Below are positions 1 through 9,285 of a stretch of DNA of 64,000 nt, piece by piece (within the stretch, counting starts at the first letter, position 1; each line of letters opens with the position of its first letter). The stretch is from an uncultured Blautia sp. (GTDB lineage Bacteria > Bacillota > Clostridia > Lachnospirales > Lachnospiraceae), in assembly GCA_958367245.1 (NCBI GenBank), contig CATXEA010000008.1:47634-111633 (forward strand). Reading direction: 5' to 3'. A program made the translations under genes and the position numbers. A model generated the notes under the pieces. The model ran no database searches. It was not told the DNA's origin and saw only the letters and a program-made list of their open reading frames with translations.

Positions 1-24
1 AAAACAATCCCGGCAGATGCCTTT

Positions 25-738
25 TTAAAGATAAGGTGTTCCCGGAATTTCCGGATAAGTCCCCATAGCGATCAAAAGCTCAAGCCCAATCTGGCGAGCC
101 TCCAGAACTGCCTGCTTCACTGCGCTGGCATCTCCCGATATGGCAAGAATTACTTCATTGGAATGACTTGTCCCAATATCAGGCGTCATATATCGGATAA
201 TCTTTACAGACGCTGCTTTCATCGCAGTATCCGCCATCACAAGTCCGATTGCAGCAGGGGAGCCTGCCATAAATCCGAAAGCCTGTCCCGGCTCTGCGCC
301 AAATGCTTTCTGAATAGCCGGACCTGCGCTTGCAGAAAACGCAAATTCCAGATGACCGGACTGACTGATATAAACCTCACCGGCATTCCTGTCAGTAAGT
401 TCAAGAGCCATAGATATGGCGTGACGAACATCCGATACATCGTTTCCTCCAATCACGATATAATTTCCATGACCGCCCCAGCCTTTGGTATCTCTTGGAA
501 GCTCAATGGACAGAATCTCCGTGTTGGTCGCCTTTACCGCATCGTCCATTGCAGTAATCTGTCCTGCTGCCCCTGTTCGTGAGCTGAGAAGCCCAAGCGC
601 ACGATATTTCTTCCCGACCTTCATCTGTTCTAATAAGGTTTCATCAATTCCGGAAATCACCAGTCCAATCGTGTCAAGTACCGCTGTTCCCACAAATTCT
701 GTCCGTGTGCAATGGGTACTGATAGAATGTACATCCAC
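25..738 (-). CDS. pduB: Microcompartment shell protein PduB (tandem BMC domain)
   Basis: Shell protein of a bacterial microcompartment. PduB-type proteins carry two tandem BMC domains and form trimers in the facet of propanediol-type organelles. The 237 residues match Salmonella PduB from memory along nearly the whole length: TEFVGTA near the start, then KATNTEV-like, IELPRDTKG, GGNDVSDV and SNEVILAISGD. The start is GTG at 738, preceded by AAAGGAGG at good spacing. It lacks the N-terminal extension of enteric PduB, which in Salmonella helps bind shell to core. It lies 20 nt after the YitT gene on the same strand. No PduA-like single-BMC gene precedes it, and the enzyme genes would have to lie below position 25. 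Family assignment is strong; the substrate of the compartment cannot be read from this window. Confidence 0.9.
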   Translation of the reverse strand: MDVHSISTHCTRTEFVGTAVLDTIGLVISGIDETLLEQMKVGKKYRALGLLSSRTGAAGQITAMDDAVKATNTEILSIELPRDTKGWGGHGNYIVIGGNDVSDVRHAISMALELTDRNAGEVYISQSGHLEFAFSASAGPAIQKAFGAEPGQAFGFMAGSPAAIGLVMADTAMKAASVKIIRYMTPDIGTSHSNEVILAISGDASAVKQAVLEARQIGLELLIAMGTYPEIPGTPYL

Positions 739-758
739 GCTTTTATCCTCCTTTATCC

Positions 759-1613
759 TTATACTTTCGGCTGATATCTCATATCAGATACTGTATATAC
801 CGTAATAAATGCTTCCGGATCTTCACTGTTTATATAATTCATCAGTTTCTGATATTCGCCTTTATCCACAATCGTGATAATTTCATTTCGCTTCTGCATA
901 TTATAAGCGCCAATTGCCTCATAAATCGTTGCGCCGCTGTGGAGATCCTCAACTATAAACTTCCGAAGCTCCTCTTCTTTTTTCGTTATGATACATACCC
1001 GGCGTTTGATGTTGTGTCCAAAGATGAAATGATCCAGTACCATGCCGTTGAAATATGTTCCCAGAACACTTAACACCACTGTCTTCTTATCATAAACAAG
1101 AGCTGCCGAAAGAGCCACGCACATACCGGAAAGAGACATTGCCTTGCCAATTTCCATATGCAGATACTTGTTCATAATTTTTGCCACAATATCCAGTCCG
1201 CCTGAGGACGCATTCATATTAAACAGAATACTCAGTCCCATACTTACAATCAGGATATAACATACTACATCCAGTTCCTGACTTCCTGTTACAGACTCTA
1301 CATTCGGAAAAATCTTCTCAAAGAGTCCCAGAAACAGCGGAAGCATAATACTGGTATAAACTGTTTTTGAACCAAATTCCTTCCCGCAGGTAATAAATCC
1401 GATGATCAGAAGCACTACGTTCATAGACATCGTGATTACAGAAAGCGGCAAAGGAATAAAATTGGAAAGCACGATACCAAGACCGGAAATACTGCTTATT
1501 GAAGTGTGGCTGGGTACAAGAAAGAAATGTACTGCCACAGCAATAACCGCAACTGCCGCAGTCATAAGCACGGCGTTCTTTGCCAGTTCTATATTTTTGT
1601 TCTTATTCTTCAT
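759..1613 (-). CDS. YitT family membrane protein
   Basis: Polytopic membrane protein of the YitT (DUF161) family with a C-terminal cytoplasmic DUF2179 domain. Five to six hydrophobic segments fill roughly residues 10-190. The soluble tail from about 205 contains the family hallmark GATIYEAIGAY and ends in a ferredoxin-like region. The family's transport substrate is not established. The ATG at 1613 is preferred: it shares its A with the TGA stop of the upstream AAA+ gene (TGATG) and GGAG sits 7 nt upstream; the in-frame TTG at 1616 is too close to that site. The overlap implies translational coupling to the ATPase, and pduB follows 20 nt later, so the three genes look like one operon. Confidence 0.9.
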   Translation of the reverse strand: MKNKNKNIELAKNAVLMTAAVAVIAVAVHFFLVPSHTSISSISGLGIVLSNFIPLPLSVITMSMNVVLLIIGFITCGKEFGSKTVYTSIMLPLFLGLFEKIFPNVESVTGSQELDVVCYILIVSMGLSILFNMNASSGGLDIVAKIMNKYLHMEIGKAMSLSGMCVALSAALVYDKKTVVLSVLGTYFNGMVLDHFIFGHNIKRRVCIITKKEEELRKFIVEDLHSGATIYEAIGAYNMQKRNEIITIVDKGEYQKLMNYINSEDPEAFITVYTVSDMRYQPKV

Positions 1614-3097
1614 CAAAGGACTCCTCTCACCATTTCTCCGTCGTATACTACAGAAGAAACATGATTTACCTCAATCTGATAAAGAGCATGGGCAGCAAGG
1701 TGCTCTGCAGCCTGTTCCAAATCACGGATTCCGCTGACGCCGCTGTAATTTTTAACAACCTCGTCCAGTCCATCCTCCTGTACAATACATTCATTCTCCA
1801 TCAGCCCCATCCGTTTCAGTACCTTCGGAAGAACAAATTTTGAAAAAATGACCTTCTTTTCATCAAATGTATAATCCGGAATATCAATCACTGCAAATCT
1901 GGACATCAGAGGCGCGCTGATCTGTGATTTATCATTTGCCGTAGCAATCGGATAGACTCCTACAGTCGGAACCATACACTCCATATAATTATCTGTAAAT
2001 CCAAGGTTATCAAGAAGGGTCAGAAGTACATCTGCAGAGTTTCCGTTCCCCTTGCCTGAAGACGCTTTATCAAGCTCGTTGATGATAAATACCAGATTGG
2101 ACTCTCCTGCCATTGCAAAAGCATCCATAATAATTCCCGGCTTCGCATTTGCATAAATTCTGGAACTTCCGGCAAGCTGTTCCGGATCGTGAATAGAACT
2201 CATATCAAGAGTTGTCCAGGGCAGCTTCAAAATTCTGGCAACGGCGTAGGCAATCTGAGATTTACCTGTTCCCGCAGGTCCTACCAGAAGAATTCCATAT
2301 GCAGGAAGGGTGTGAGTTCTGTTAATCTGAATAATTGTCTCTATAATTCTCTGTTTCACACGTTCCATTCCATAAAGCTCTTCATCAAGAATTCTTCTTG
2401 CCTCTACAGGATCGATTGCCTCGAAATAATTACTCTTCCACTGAATATTCATCATAATGGAAAGCGCTCTCTGCGCATGGCGTTTCTCCTCAGGCGAAAC
2501 CTCATGGGAACGTGCAACAGCCAGATTCCTTCTCGCCCAGAGACGGATATTATCCGGAAGCGTTTTGCCCGCACAATTCATAAAATCAGTGATACTCTGC
2601 AAACTGGTCAGCTTCATGCTGTCTCCTGTCTCATCCTGATCCTCATCTTCCTCTTCATCCTCAGGAGCGCTGCTGGCAAACAGCCGCTCTATCATAAACT
2701 GGAGAAAACCATCCTCAGCAGAAAGCTTGGTTCCTCCTCCAAACGCCATCTCACGAATCTTATATACCGCATATCCTTCTTCTGTGTTTGCACCGGAAAG
2801 TCTCACGTTAATATGATTCTCTCCCAACCAGCGAATCAGGCTCACAAAACGGGCATCCATTTTCAGGATATCCGCTGTTACTGCACCATCCTCCTCTTTA
2901 AATTCGAATGCAGTCGCTTTATTGGGATTTGTAAAAAAACCGCAGGAATGATGCTTCCATTGTTTCTTCTTATTATCCAATACAAGAATCGGCTTTTCCG
3001 GTGAAGCATCCGGTTCATTGGACAAAAATGTTGTGTATGTACACGGGTTTTCATCCCTGTTCTCTGCTGGTGTATTACTGAAATCAAATACCGGCAT
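1613..3097 (-). CDS. Lon-like AAA+ ATPase lacking the protease domain
   Basis: A 494-residue AAA+ ATPase of the Lon-type ATPase clade. A poorly conserved N-terminal half (1-220) contains an acidic run at about 145-158 rich in Glu and Asp. It is followed by a Lon-like linker (LDEELYGMERVKQRI, about 238-251), Walker A GPAGTGKS (273-280), a Walker B region ending in INELDK where Lon has DEIDK, and a C-terminal helical domain containing GVSGIRDLEQ, as in Lon. The protein stops where the Ser-Lys protease domain would begin, so it should be a remodelling ATPase and not a protease. RBS AAAGGAG precedes ATG 3097. The YitT start overlaps its stop. No partner protein can be named from sequence. Confidence 0.85.
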   Translation of the reverse strand: MPVFDFSNTPAENRDENPCTYTTFLSNEPDASPEKPILVLDNKKKQWKHHSCGFFTNPNKATAFEFKEEDGAVTADILKMDARFVSLIRWLGENHINVRLSGANTEEGYAVYKIREMAFGGGTKLSAEDGFLQFMIERLFASSAPEDEEEDEDQDETGDSMKLTSLQSITDFMNCAGKTLPDNIRLWARRNLAVARSHEVSPEEKRHAQRALSIMMNIQWKSNYFEAIDPVEARRILDEELYGMERVKQRIIETIIQINRTHTLPAYGILLVGPAGTGKSQIAYAVARILKLPWTTLDMSSIHDPEQLAGSSRIYANAKPGIIMDAFAMAGESNLVFIINELDKASSGKGNGNSADVLLTLLDNLGFTDNYMECMVPTVGVYPIATANDKSQISAPLMSRFAVIDIPDYTFDEKKVIFSKFVLPKVLKRMGLMENECIVQEDGLDEVVKNYSGVSGIRDLEQAAEHLAAHALYQIEVNHVSSVVYDGEMVRGVL

Positions 3098-3141
3098 TTT
3101 CTTAATTCTCCTTTATCTGTTGTATATGTAAATTATATTTT

Positions 3142-4254
3142 TTAATTGCACTTTTTGCAAGGTTTATATCCAAGAATTTTCGCCATTGCAAGCGGTATTT
3201 TTTCCGCTGTATCCGGATTCATCTTTCCGCAGTCCGGAATACTGTGATATTTTTCTCCCGATGCCGGAATCCAGACCATTTTGCCTATAGAAGCAATTGC
3301 TGACTGAGTTTTTTCTTCTGAATCTTCCGGTTCTCCGGGGCGAGTCCCTGTATCATTGGGATTTCCGGGTGTATAATCATTGCATGGAGCCTCATTCCAG
3401 ATAATCTTCTCCCCGTCTGAGGTACAGATCACTGTTCCCTGTTTATCACTTCTGTAAACTTCAATTTCCATTGCTTCCAGCTTTTCCATAGTATCTGCAT
3501 CCGGATGACCGTACTGATTTCCGGCGCCGCAGCTAATTACTGCATATTGGGGAACTGTCTTCTCCAGAAAATCCCAGCTTGTAGAGCTTGCAGAACCATG
3601 ATGCCCTACACTCAGGACATCACATTCCAGCTCAATGCCTGAATTGATAATCCTTTCTTCGCTCTTATATTCTGCATCTCCCATAAACAGAAATGCATTG
3701 TCTCCATTGGTCAGCTTCACTGCGACTGAATTTGCATTGCTGTCATTCTCCCGGATTTCATCCGGAGACAGGATTGTAAATTCTCCTGTACCAAAGGGAA
3801 ATCTTTCTCCCACTTCAGGATGCAGAACTTTAAGTCCCTGATTCTCTGCTGCCTCCATAAAGGACTGATAAAGCCCTGAATCATGAACATAGTCTGCTCC
3901 GATTACCTTTCTTACCTTAAAGGCATTCAGGCAGCCAATCAGTCCGCTGATATGATCTTCGTCATAATGCGAAGATATCAGATAATCAATCTCCTGCACT
4001 TTCTGTTCTTTCAGATAAGAAACCACGAAACTGGCGCTGCTTCTGTCGCCTCCGTCATACAAAAGTGTCTGCCCTTTCGACTGTACGAAAATGGAAAGTC
4101 CCTGTCCCACATCCAGAAAGTGAACCGTCATATCTCCTGTTTTCGCACTCTGTCCGGAAGCTCCCTCTGTGCTGCATCCGGCAGTTAAGATTCCGGACAC
4201 CGCAAGCAGCATTACGACCATAATACTTAACAGTTTTTTCTTTAATGTTTTCAT
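3142..4254 (-). CDS. MBL-fold lipoprotein, ComEC/Rec2-like hydrolase domain
   Basis: Predicted surface lipoprotein with a metallo-beta-lactamase domain related to the hydrolase part of ComEC. The signal peptide has a lipobox LTAGC with Cys27. The MBL domain starts at about 43 with HFLDVGQG, a ComEC-type signature, and has the metal motif SSHYDEDH (94-101), MGDAE and VGHHGSASS. A Pro/Gly-rich linker (about 295-320) leads to a short C-terminal module (about 327-370) with WIPASGEKYHS, PDCGKM and a final CKKC, which looks like a small metal-binding domain found after such MBL proteins in Clostridia. No ComEC channel segments are present. RBS AGGAGG precedes ATG 4254. It may hydrolyse extracellular nucleic acid or phosphoesters; the substrate is not known. 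Confidence 0.85.
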   Translation of the reverse strand: MKTLKKKLLSIMVVMLLAVSGILTAGCSTEGASGQSAKTGDMTVHFLDVGQGLSIFVQSKGQTLLYDGGDRSSASFVVSYLKEQKVQEIDYLISSHYDEDHISGLIGCLNAFKVRKVIGADYVHDSGLYQSFMEAAENQGLKVLHPEVGERFPFGTGEFTILSPDEIRENDSNANSVAVKLTNGDNAFLFMGDAEYKSEERIINSGIELECDVLSVGHHGSASSTSWDFLEKTVPQYAVISCGAGNQYGHPDADTMEKLEAMEIEVYRSDKQGTVICTSDGEKIIWNEAPCNDYTPGNPNDTGTRPGEPEDSEEKTQSAIASIGKMVWIPASGEKYHSIPDCGKMNPDTAEKIPLAMAKILGYKPCKKCN

Positions 4255-4363
4255 CTCTATGTCCTCCTGTGTCAGTCTTTCATATTGTACTACATTTGGA
4301 GGACAATTTCATCCCATGATTCAGGAACGCTCTCTTCTTCTGCGTTCGTCATGGGAATTTATC

Positions 4364-5299
4364 TCATTTCACACTGCCGGAAACACAGCTGAACTGCTTT
4401 GTATCATGGCTGTAACGATAAATACAGGAAGAAAGAAATTCTTCTTTCGGTGTAACCTTATCTGTTATATCGTTGAGAATTTCCTGAAGGTCTTCTTTTT
4501 TTACAGATTCCACATTATGTATCATGGCTTCATGGATACTGGTAAACACAATATAAAAATCAGAATTCAGCAAATCATAAATACGCTCTGCCACTCCCGG
4601 AAGAAAAACTGCCACAGCTCCGTTAATCTTTCTTGATGTACTGAGACAGTTGCCAATCGCAGTTTTCAGGAGACTGTGCTCACTCACAATGTCCATAAAG
4701 TTCTCCCCAGAATATTCCGGGTCAAAAATGAGCTCCTCCCATCTGTAAATTCGGGGCGGACTGATAAAATATGTATTGAGAAGCGCTTCCTTGAAAATTT
4801 CGTCCTTACTTTTTTTCCAGATTTCTGTAAATCTTTCAGAAATCTTGGCGCTGGAAATCCCGCTTTCACTCTCTGCCATCCGTGCATAGACAACAAGGGC
4901 AATATCCCCTATCGTCCTGTAAATGGCATCCTCCAGATTTCTCCGGTTTCTTTCTTCATTGATAAGGCGAATAAACAGTTCTCCGCGTATCTTCTCATAC
5001 TCAGACAATTCTCTGGCGCGCTGATAAACCTGCGCGCTTCTGGCTTCTTCGATATCCTGCGCTACCTCCTGTACCAGTTCCTCCGGCGTCTTCCCTTTCC
5101 TGTAAAGCTCATACAGTTCTTCCGTATGCAGCGCACATATCTCGGTACTGTCTTCATGGTCTGCAAATTCAATCAAAAGGCGGTCTCCCTTTTCTGCGAA
5201 TCTGCCGCCTTCTTCCTCAAACTGTATCCTCTCACCGTCAATCCCGGATGTTTCCGAAAGAATCCTCCTGAACATTTCTACAAATTCCTGATACTCCAT
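4364..5299 (-). CDS. DUF5688 family protein
   Basis: A 311-residue cytoplasmic protein that I recognise as the DUF5688 family, common in Lachnospiraceae and without assigned function. It begins MEYQEFVEMF and contains a predicted alpha-helical middle (RARELSEYEKIRGELFIRL) and a C-terminal part typical of the family (IYDLLNSDFYIV, SIHEAM). The open frame extends 45 codons further upstream, but that stretch runs through a rho-independent terminator hairpin. ATG 5299 with AAAGGG nearby is therefore the better start. There is no signal peptide or membrane segment. Confidence 0.75.
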   Translation of the reverse strand: MEYQEFVEMFRRILSETSGIDGERIQFEEEGGRFAEKGDRLLIEFADHEDSTEICALHTEELYELYRKGKTPEELVQEVAQDIEEARSAQVYQRARELSEYEKIRGELFIRLINEERNRRNLEDAIYRTIGDIALVVYARMAESESGISSAKISERFTEIWKKSKDEIFKEALLNTYFISPPRIYRWEELIFDPEYSGENFMDIVSEHSLLKTAIGNCLSTSRKINGAVAVFLPGVAERIYDLLNSDFYIVFTSIHEAMIHNVESVKKEDLQEILNDITDKVTPKEEFLSSCIYRYSHDTKQFSCVSGSVK

Positions 5300-5384
5300 A
5301 TTTATTCCCTTTCTTAAAATGATAAAGCGGGCGAACTGCCCTGATTGAATAGTTAGATGTAACTGCTCTTCCCAGTTACCAGTG

Positions 5385-5410
5385 AAAAAAAGAAGGGAGC
5401 CGAAGCTCCC
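5385..5410 (-). terminator. Rho-independent terminator after the YkgJ gene
   Basis: Read on the minus strand: a perfect 6-bp GGGAGC/GCTCCC stem with a stable TTCG tetraloop, followed by TTCTTTTTTT. It lies about 100 nt after the stop of the YkgJ gene and before the DUF5688 gene, so it should end the topB-ykgJ transcript. Confidence 0.85.
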
Positions 5411-5506
5411 AAAGAGTCGCTGTAAGTACAGCATATGATATTTTTATCTGTTTGTAAAGAAGTTTTCATCGTCAAATTTCGACAACAAAAACTGGATACC
5501 CCCTGT

Positions 5507-6175
5507 TTATTCTAATGTCAGAAGCTCACGCCCCTCTTTCAGCCTTGCATAAAACTGTGTATAAAAATCCTCTTCCATACTGTATGGCTGCATATAAAAA
5601 CGGCGAACCACATAGAGATTCAGATTCCTGATAAGCTGGCTGTCCTCGGAATTGTATAAAACCTCCTGCACGTCCAGAAGGAAATAATGCCAGTCTGCCA
5701 CAAATTTCTCATATTCCTTCAAATCCGGCGTATCAATCCATTTGCGAACCTTAATCTTGCTTCTGTTTGTCTTTTTGCATTCATGTATCTGGAGAATATA
5801 TTTAAAGCCCCCGTCCTCATAATATCTTCCCAGCGGAAAAAGACGGCAGAACCCGGGACGGATTGCATGAATAGAACATCGTCCGTTTTCATCCAGAAAC
5901 ACACATTGCTCCTTCTCTCCCTGCATTCGAAGGTGAGGGAGAATATTTCCATCTACCACTCCAAGCTCCAGATATTTTTCCAGAAGCTCATCCATATTTT
6001 TCCCAAGTCCCCTGCATAAGCGATATACATCATAAGGGTCAAGCACAACGGAATCTCCCATTCCCTGACAACAGTCGCAGCATCCTGTACAATCCTGACA
6101 GTCTGCTTTTACCATATCATTTAATTCATATAATCTTCCATCTGAAATTTCTTCCAGAGAAACTTCACGGCGCAT
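5507..6175 (-). CDS. YkgJ family cysteine-cluster protein
   Basis: A 222-residue protein of the YkgJ family, with conserved cysteine clusters thought to bind zinc or an Fe-S centre. Visible clusters are CQDCTGCCDCC near residues 27-37, CVFLDENGRCSIHAIRPGFCRLFP in the middle (eight-residue C-C spacing, then FCRLFPLG) and a later HECKK. The second half is helical. ATG 6175 has AAGGAGG 8 nt upstream. It lies 16 nt after topB on the same strand, so the two are probably co-transcribed and end at the terminator near 5385-5410. The function of the family is unproven. Confidence 0.88.
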   Translation of the reverse strand: MRREVSLEEISDGRLYELNDMVKADCQDCTGCCDCCQGMGDSVVLDPYDVYRLCRGLGKNMDELLEKYLELGVVDGNILPHLRMQGEKEQCVFLDENGRCSIHAIRPGFCRLFPLGRYYEDGGFKYILQIHECKKTNRSKIKVRKWIDTPDLKEYEKFVADWHYFLLDVQEVLYNSEDSQLIRNLNLYVVRRFYMQPYSMEEDFYTQFYARLKEGRELLTLE

Positions 6176-6191
6176 ATTTTGTCCTCCTTGG

Positions 6192-8381
6192 TTAATCCAG
6201 CTTCAGTCCTGCCAGAGCCTGCGCAAAGGCGTTATTAATCGGCTCCTGCGCTTCTTTTTGCTGCTGTTTCAGATATTTCTGCACATCACGCTTCTTTACG
6301 CCGGCTCCTTCCTTCTCTCTCCTTGCCTGGAAAGAAGAAAGCTTCTCTTTATATCCGCAGACGCAGACAAATGTTTCTTCCTTTCCCTTCACATACATTT
6401 CCATACGCTTATGGCACTTCGGACAACGGGCGTTTGTTGTTCTGGAAACAGTTTCTCTGTAGCCGCACTCTCTGTCCTGACAGACGAGCATTTTTGCATT
6501 TTTCCCATTAACTGCAAGAAGCTTTTTGCCGCAGTTCGGACATATCTTATTTGTCAGATTATCATGGCGGAAGGTTCCTGCCCCGGTCTTAATTTCATCC
6601 ACAATATCACAGGTATAGTCTCTGATTTCACGGAGAAAAGTTTCCTGCTTCATCTTTCCTTTTGCAATATTGGAAAGCTTCATCTCCCAGTCTGCCGTAA
6701 GTTCCGGCTTTCTCAGGTCTTCCGGCACAAGCTCCAGAAGCTGCTTTGCCTTGGCTGTAATCAGAATTTCATTGCCCTTCTTTTCCATCAGGAAACTGTT
6801 GAAAAGCTTCTCGATAATATCCGCTCTCGTTGCAACTGTTCCGAGTCCCCCTGTCTCTCCAAGGGTTTTCGCAGCCTGTCTGTCTCCGCTTTCCATAAAT
6901 TTCACAGGATTTTCCATGGCTGCCAGAAGAGTCGCTTCTGTGAAACGCGCAGGCGGCTTTGTCTTTCCTGTTGTCATGGATACCTTCTCTATCGTGAGTC
7001 TCTGTCCCTTATCCAGTTTCGGAAGACGCTGATCCTTCAGTTCCCCGTCTTCTGTCTCCTCTTCTTCATCCTGGTTTTCGTAAACCTCTTTCCATCCCGG
7101 ACTCTTTACCACTTTTCCGCTTGCTGCAAAGGTTTCCCCTCCTGCGCGTCCCTCCATACTTACCTGTTCATAAATAAACGGAGGATACAGTACGCTTAAG
7201 AATCTGCGCACAACAAGGTCATAAATTTTGCGTTCCTCATTCGTCATATAGTCAAGCTGGACAAACTGTTCCGTCGGGATGATCGCGTGATGGTCACTCA
7301 CTTTTTTATCATCCACAAAACCTGAATTTACCTGTATCGGTTTATTTATCAGCATTCCTGCAAGCTTCTTATAAGGTCCTGTCCCGCAGGCTTTCAGACG
7401 CTCCTTCAGGGTTGGAACTACATCCTTCCCGATATATTTCGAATCTGTACGAGGATAGGTCAAAACCTTATGATTTTCGTAAAGACGCTGCATGATATTC
7501 AGAGTCTGTTTCGCCGAGTAACCGAATTTCTGGTTTGCTTCACGCTGAAGCGTTGTCAGGTCATAAAGACCCGGGGCAAAAGTTTTCTTCTCTTTATTTG
7601 TGACAGAGGTTATCTCCAACCCTGTATTTCCAAGCTTTCCGATGATTTCCTCTGTACGCTCTTTATGAAAAGTACGAAGGCTTCTGCTTTTTTCATCTCT
7701 CCATGTCCATCGCACATCGCCTGCCCAAAGGGAGATTCCATAGTAGTCCTTCGGTTTAAAGCTGCGGATTTCCTCCTCCCTCTTCGCAATCATGGCAAGA
7801 GTCGGTGTCTGTACACGGCCGCAGGAAAGCTGCGCATTATATTTGCATGTCAGAGCTCTCGTTCCGTTCATTCCCACCAGCCAGTCAGCCTGCGCGCGGG
7901 CAACTGCAGCACGGTAAAGATTATCATACTGATGGCCGTCTTTAAGATTTGCAAAGCCCTCTCTGATCGCCTTATCCGTAACCGAAGAAATCCACAGCCT
8001 GCGGATAGGCTTGCGGCATTCTGCCTTGTCGAGAATCCAGCGAGCAACCAGTTCTCCTTCCCTTCCTGCATCTGTGGCGATAATAACGTCTCCGATATCT
8101 TTTCTGTAAAGCTGTGTCCTGACTGCCTGATACTGCTTTCCTGTCTGTCGTATCACAACAAGCTTCATTTTATCCGGCAGCATAGGCAGTGTGGACATTT
8201 CCCATTTCGTATATTTTTTGTCATATTCTTCCGGATCCGCTAAGGTGACGAGATGCCCCAGCGCCCAGGTAACTGCGTACTTTTCCCCCTCCAGCACACC
8301 GTTGCCCTTGCGGGTACAGTGTAAAACCCGCGCAATATCTCTTGCAACAGAAGGCTTTTCCGCGATAACAAGTGATTTCAT
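6192..8381 (-). CDS. topB: DNA topoisomerase III
   Basis: Type IA topoisomerase of about 729 residues, which relaxes or decatenates DNA by passing a strand through a transient 5'-phosphotyrosine break. The N-terminal TOPRIM domain has AEKPSVA (7-13) and DAGREGE (104-110). The catalytic tyrosine is in LTYPRTDSK, Tyr309. SCGRVQTPTL (186-195) is typical of TopB. The C-terminus has two Cys4 zinc-finger modules (CPNC...CGYRE and CPKC...CGYKE). Start ATG 8381 gives the canonical MKSLVIAEKPS and has GAGGAG upstream; the longer frame to 8426 is not supported. No conjugation genes are adjacent, so this reads as a chromosomal copy. It is followed closely by the YkgJ gene. Confidence 0.95.
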   Translation of the reverse strand: MKSLVIAEKPSVARDIARVLHCTRKGNGVLEGEKYAVTWALGHLVTLADPEEYDKKYTKWEMSTLPMLPDKMKLVVIRQTGKQYQAVRTQLYRKDIGDVIIATDAGREGELVARWILDKAECRKPIRRLWISSVTDKAIREGFANLKDGHQYDNLYRAAVARAQADWLVGMNGTRALTCKYNAQLSCGRVQTPTLAMIAKREEEIRSFKPKDYYGISLWAGDVRWTWRDEKSRSLRTFHKERTEEIIGKLGNTGLEITSVTNKEKKTFAPGLYDLTTLQREANQKFGYSAKQTLNIMQRLYENHKVLTYPRTDSKYIGKDVVPTLKERLKACGTGPYKKLAGMLINKPIQVNSGFVDDKKVSDHHAIIPTEQFVQLDYMTNEERKIYDLVVRRFLSVLYPPFIYEQVSMEGRAGGETFAASGKVVKSPGWKEVYENQDEEEETEDGELKDQRLPKLDKGQRLTIEKVSMTTGKTKPPARFTEATLLAAMENPVKFMESGDRQAAKTLGETGGLGTVATRADIIEKLFNSFLMEKKGNEILITAKAKQLLELVPEDLRKPELTADWEMKLSNIAKGKMKQETFLREIRDYTCDIVDEIKTGAGTFRHDNLTNKICPNCGKKLLAVNGKNAKMLVCQDRECGYRETVSRTTNARCPKCHKRMEMYVKGKEETFVCVCGYKEKLSSFQARREKEGAGVKKRDVQKYLKQQQKEAQEPINNAFAQALAGLKLD

Positions 8382-8461
8382 ATAAGTTCTCCTCATGGAT
8401 ATTTTCTTCCATGAAGTATAGCACATCTTTTTTATTTTTGCATCCTGTATTTCCGGCGCTT

Positions 8462-9133
8462 TTATTTAATGCTTCCTATTCTGTACCCGACTCCTCTGAT
8501 TGTTTCCACATATTCTCCCGCTTCTTTTAGCTTCTGGCGCAGCGTCCTGATATGTACGTCCACTGTCCTGCTTTCCCCGTCAAATTCATAGCCCCATATC
8601 TGATTCAGAAGCTGGGTTCTTGTAAGAACTGTACCGCTGTTTTTCAGAAGAAGACAAAGCACCTCATATTCCTTCAACGTAAGCGTTACAGGTTCATTAT
8701 TTACTGTAACAAGATGTCTTGCCGGACTTACATAAAGGCATCCAAGCCTGTATTCCTGCGCTCCTGTGTCCTCGCTTCGTCTCATAAGCGCCCGGATTCT
8801 GGACATCAGCTCCATCATTCGGAATGGCTTGGGAATATAATCGTCTGCTCCGCTGTCAAGCCCTATTACCGTATCATATTCGCTTCCCCTTGCTGTGAGC
8901 ATTGCAACCGGAACCTTCCTTGTATCAGGACGCATCCTTAATTTTTTTAAAATAGAAATACCGTCCTCTTCCGGAAGCATTACATCCAGAAGGACCAGAG
9001 AGGGCAATTTTTTTTCCAACGCTTTCCAGAAAAGCGAAGGGCGTTCGAACCCTCTGGCTTCCATTCCCTGACTTTTCAGTGTGTAGACAACCAGTTCCCG
9101 GATACTTTCATCATCTTCTACTAAATATATCAT
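8462..9133 (-). CDS. OmpR/PhoB-type response regulator, orphan
   Basis: Two-component response regulator of 223 residues. The receiver domain has Asp7/Asp8, phosphoacceptor Asp50 in LLDVMLP, Thr80 and Lys102 (PKPF). The C-terminal winged helix (about 128-220) has LTLKEYEVLCLLL, RTVDVHIRTLRQKL and ETIRGVGYRI, as in PhoB/OmpR. No histidine kinase lies next to it: topB follows and a lipid kinase is divergent. It is therefore an orphan or works with a distant kinase. A TATACT -10 box lies about 40 nt upstream on the minus strand. Confidence 0.93.
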   Translation of the reverse strand: MIYLVEDDESIRELVVYTLKSQGMEARGFERPSLFWKALEKKLPSLVLLDVMLPEEDGISILKKLRMRPDTRKVPVAMLTARGSEYDTVIGLDSGADDYIPKPFRMMELMSRIRALMRRSEDTGAQEYRLGCLYVSPARHLVTVNNEPVTLTLKEYEVLCLLLKNSGTVLTRTQLLNQIWGYEFDGESRTVDVHIRTLRQKLKEAGEYVETIRGVGYRIGSIK

Positions 9134-9170
9134 TTTTTAACCTGTCCTTTATTTTTAAATCATTATCCGG

Positions 9171-9176
9171 AGTATA
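9171..9176 (-). promoter_or_regulatory. Likely -10 box of the response-regulator gene
   Basis: On the minus strand TATACT stands 38 nt before the ATG at 9133, in a gene-free divergent region. A poor TTTAAA-like -35 lies at workable spacing. Confidence 0.45.
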
Positions 9177-9285
9177 ACGGACGCGCATTAAATTTAAAGC
9201 ACCGTTTCCGTTAAATCTATGTAAAACTTTCTCCTTCCTTTACGCAAAAAACTGAAAATATCTTCAGATTTTATATTTTTTTAAT

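Noticed and set aside
6192..8381. topB as evidence of a conjugative element
   Set aside because: No relaxase, T4SS or integrase genes nearby, and it sits with a YkgJ gene in ordinary chromosomal context.
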